DNA of 16,438 nt from Verrucomicrobiota bacterium. GTDB lineage: Bacteria > Verrucomicrobiota > Verrucomicrobiia > Opitutales > Opitutaceae. Of this stretch, positions 15,719 through 16,438 are shown in pieces (the first letter of the stretch is position 1; every line of letters begins with the position of its first letter). Where the stretch lies: the NCBI GenBank assembly GCA_023428905.1, contig JAEYWP010000002.1, positions 1 through 16,438 of the forward strand. Reading direction: 5' to 3'. The position numbers and the translations under genes were made by a program. Below the pieces are notes generated by a model. It had not been told where the DNA came from, did no database searches, and saw only the letters and a program-made list of their open reading frames with translations.

Positions 15719-16345
15719 ATGAAACGCCTCATCGCGATACTTCTTGGCCTGCTAACGCAGGTCAGCCTCCGCGCTGCCGATCTCCCGCCTTCGGTGTTCG
15801 TAAATCTCAAAGAAGATTGGGGTGACGCCGACCTGAAGGCCGCGTCAGTGCAAAAGAAAGATGACGGCAGCGTCGCTATCGAAGCCACCGCCGAATACGG
15901 AAAAGAGCCGATGGGATTTCGAGTAACGCTTCTTCCGAAATGGGAGCATTGGAGGCCGAAAGATTGGCCTATGGATTCCTATCGCGGGCTGGTCCGGCTG
16001 GAGTCTATCGGCAAGCCGAGCGAAGTTTTTATCCGGTGCCTCGCGAGAGCATACAAGCATGAGATCGAGCAGGTCGATTTCAGGAGCGTAGAGTTGGTCG
16101 CAATTTCGCTCGGCGGTGATCCGCGCTCAGTGAGCAGCGAGCCAGTGAAGCTGAAGCTATTTTTCGAGAGCGAGCAGGACGATGCCTACGCGGAAGCGTA
16201 TCTGAATCTCGATCTGCCTCACTCGCTCGTTCAGTTCCACGAGAAGGATCATGATTATCGAAAGCCGGTGCTCGGCTTCCTCACCCGAGGAAAAGAGGCG
16301 AACCAGGCGCTACTGACCTGCCCCCCTAAAACTGGAGTGGCTTGA
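15719..16345 (+). CDS. Secreted protein of unknown function, 3' end replaced by IS3
   Basis: I do not recognise this protein. The frame gives 208 codons: about 198 native residues, then about ten (LTCPPKTGVA) encoded by the IS3 element that begins near 16314, so the original C-terminus is lost. Residues 1 to about 20 (MKRLIAILLGLLTQVSLRAA) are a signal peptide, pointing to periplasm or export. The mature part looks beta-rich, with FVNLKEDWGDADLKAASVQK, GSVAIEATAEYGKEPMGFRV, WEHWRPKDWPMDSYRGLVRL and KPVLGFLTRGKEANQALL. GC content looks lower than in the central genes (my estimate from sampled lines, mid-50s against mid-60s percent). It lies divergent to intI, the position and direction of a first integron cassette, but no attC is in view. 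Alternatively it is a resident gene. It may still be translated as a truncated product. Confidence 0.7.
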   Translation: MKRLIAILLGLLTQVSLRAADLPPSVFVNLKEDWGDADLKAASVQKKDDGSVAIEATAEYGKEPMGFRVTLLPKWEHWRPKDWPMDSYRGLVRLESIGKPSEVFIRCLARAYKHEIEQVDFRSVELVAISLGGDPRSVSSEPVKLKLFFESEQDDAYAEAYLNLDLPHSLVQFHEKDHDYRKPVLGFLTRGKEANQALLTCPPKTGVA

Positions 16346-16351
16346 GTGAGA

Positions 16352-16381
16352 GTTCTGGGCTGGGCTGAGCCCAACCAGAAC
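16352..16381 (+). repeat. Inverted repeat just before IS3 orfA
   Basis: GTTCTGG (16352-16358) pairs perfectly with CCAGAAC (16375-16381), and inside it TGGGC (16361-16365) pairs with GCCCA (16369-16373). The hairpin ends 2 nt before the orfA ATG, so it would cover the ribosome-binding region in any transcript reading in from outside. A role in limiting transposase translation is an inference by analogy with other insertion sequences. Confidence 0.6.
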
Positions 16382-16383
16382 CG

Positions 16384-16438
16384 ATGAAAAAGCGATTCAG
16401 TGAAGAGCAGATCCTGCGGATCTTGCGCGAGGCAGATG
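16384..16438 (+). CDS. IS3-family transposase OrfA, N-terminal fragment
   Basis: Only 18 codons are in the window: MKKRFSEEQILRILREAD. This matches the conserved start of IS3-family OrfA proteins (typically MKKRFTEEQII... or KRFSEEQII...), small helix-turn-helix proteins that bind the element ends and, after a -1 frameshift, form the N-terminus of the OrfAB transposase. The gene runs past the end of the window, so completeness cannot be judged. Confidence 0.82.
   Translation, partial: MKKRFSEEQILRILREAD

Larger units (their letters stand above)
16314..16438 (+). mobile_element. IS3-family insertion sequence, left end only
   Basis: The end TGACCTGCCCCCCTAAAACT starting at 16314 resembles the terminal TGAxCTGCCCCC of many IS3-family elements. 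It is followed 70 nt later by the first codons of an IS3-type OrfA. The right end, OrfB and the target duplication are outside the window. The element lies in the same direction as the gene it interrupts. The exact first base is by analogy with the family and may be off by a few nucleotides. Confidence 0.78.

Noticed and set aside
14013..16313. attC sites or a cassette array near intI
   Set aside because: I saw no RYYYAAC...GTTRRRY pair with an imperfect palindrome between intI and the IS3 end. An array may exist to the right of the window but cannot be claimed.
1..16438. CRISPR arrays, tRNA or rRNA genes
   Set aside because: No regularly spaced direct repeats and no cloverleaf or rRNA-like stretch were noticed.
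1..16438. The two flanking IS elements as ends of one composite transposon
   Set aside because: They belong to different families (IS30 and IS3) with unrelated ends and each breaks its own target gene, so they cannot mobilise the block between them as a pair.

Overview
The window reads as chromosomal DNA of a GC-rich Gram-negative bacterium. Evidence for an outer membrane is a FecR-type protein followed by a beta-barrel protein, a periplasmic HtrA protease and osmoregulated periplasmic glucan (OPG) genes. Shine-Dalgarno motifs are scarce in front of the start codons. My best guess is Verrucomicrobiota, perhaps the Opitutales, but this is an inference from gene types and style, not a proof.

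Layout. (1) 18-1083: an apparently complete IS30-family insertion sequence, transposase on the minus strand, with matching ends AAGTGCGACA. It sits inside a beta-barrel outer-membrane protein gene (minus, starting at 1669), of which only the first 195 codons remain; the stop codon lies at the IS junction. (2) 1683-2504 (minus): the FecR-domain protein that precedes the barrel gene. (3) 2628-5213 (minus): leuS, full length. (4) 5256-8028 (plus): an intact HtrA/Deg serine protease followed 7 nt later by a paralogue whose protease domain has lost all three catalytic residues but keeps two PDZ domains. leuS and htrA diverge from a gap of only 42 bp. (5) 8134-14012 (plus): five tightly packed genes, ribE, a family-4-like uracil-DNA glycosylase, opgG, a small membrane-anchored protein of unknown function and opgH. 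The last three form an OPG synthesis unit: OpgH polymerises glucose and OpgG acts on the glucan in the periplasm. The small protein sits where the N-terminal cytoplasmic part of proteobacterial OpgH would be encoded, and the OpgH here lacks that part. (6) 14208-15560 (minus): an integron integrase (IntI) with all catalytic residues, the IntI-specific insert and an extra N-terminal region of about 120 residues. (7) 15719-16313 (plus): a secreted protein of unknown function in the position of the first integron cassette, cut near its 3' end by (8) an IS3-family element that starts at about 16314 and runs out of the window.

The central block from 1683 to 14012 is ordinary, well-kept chromosome. 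The interesting parts are the edges (two unrelated insertion sequences, each breaking an exported-protein gene), the solitary extended integron integrase, the protease/pseudoprotease pair, the split OPG locus and the DNA glycosylase that lacks the usual iron-sulphur cysteines. I could not find a convincing attI or attC site, so whether the integron is functional is open.
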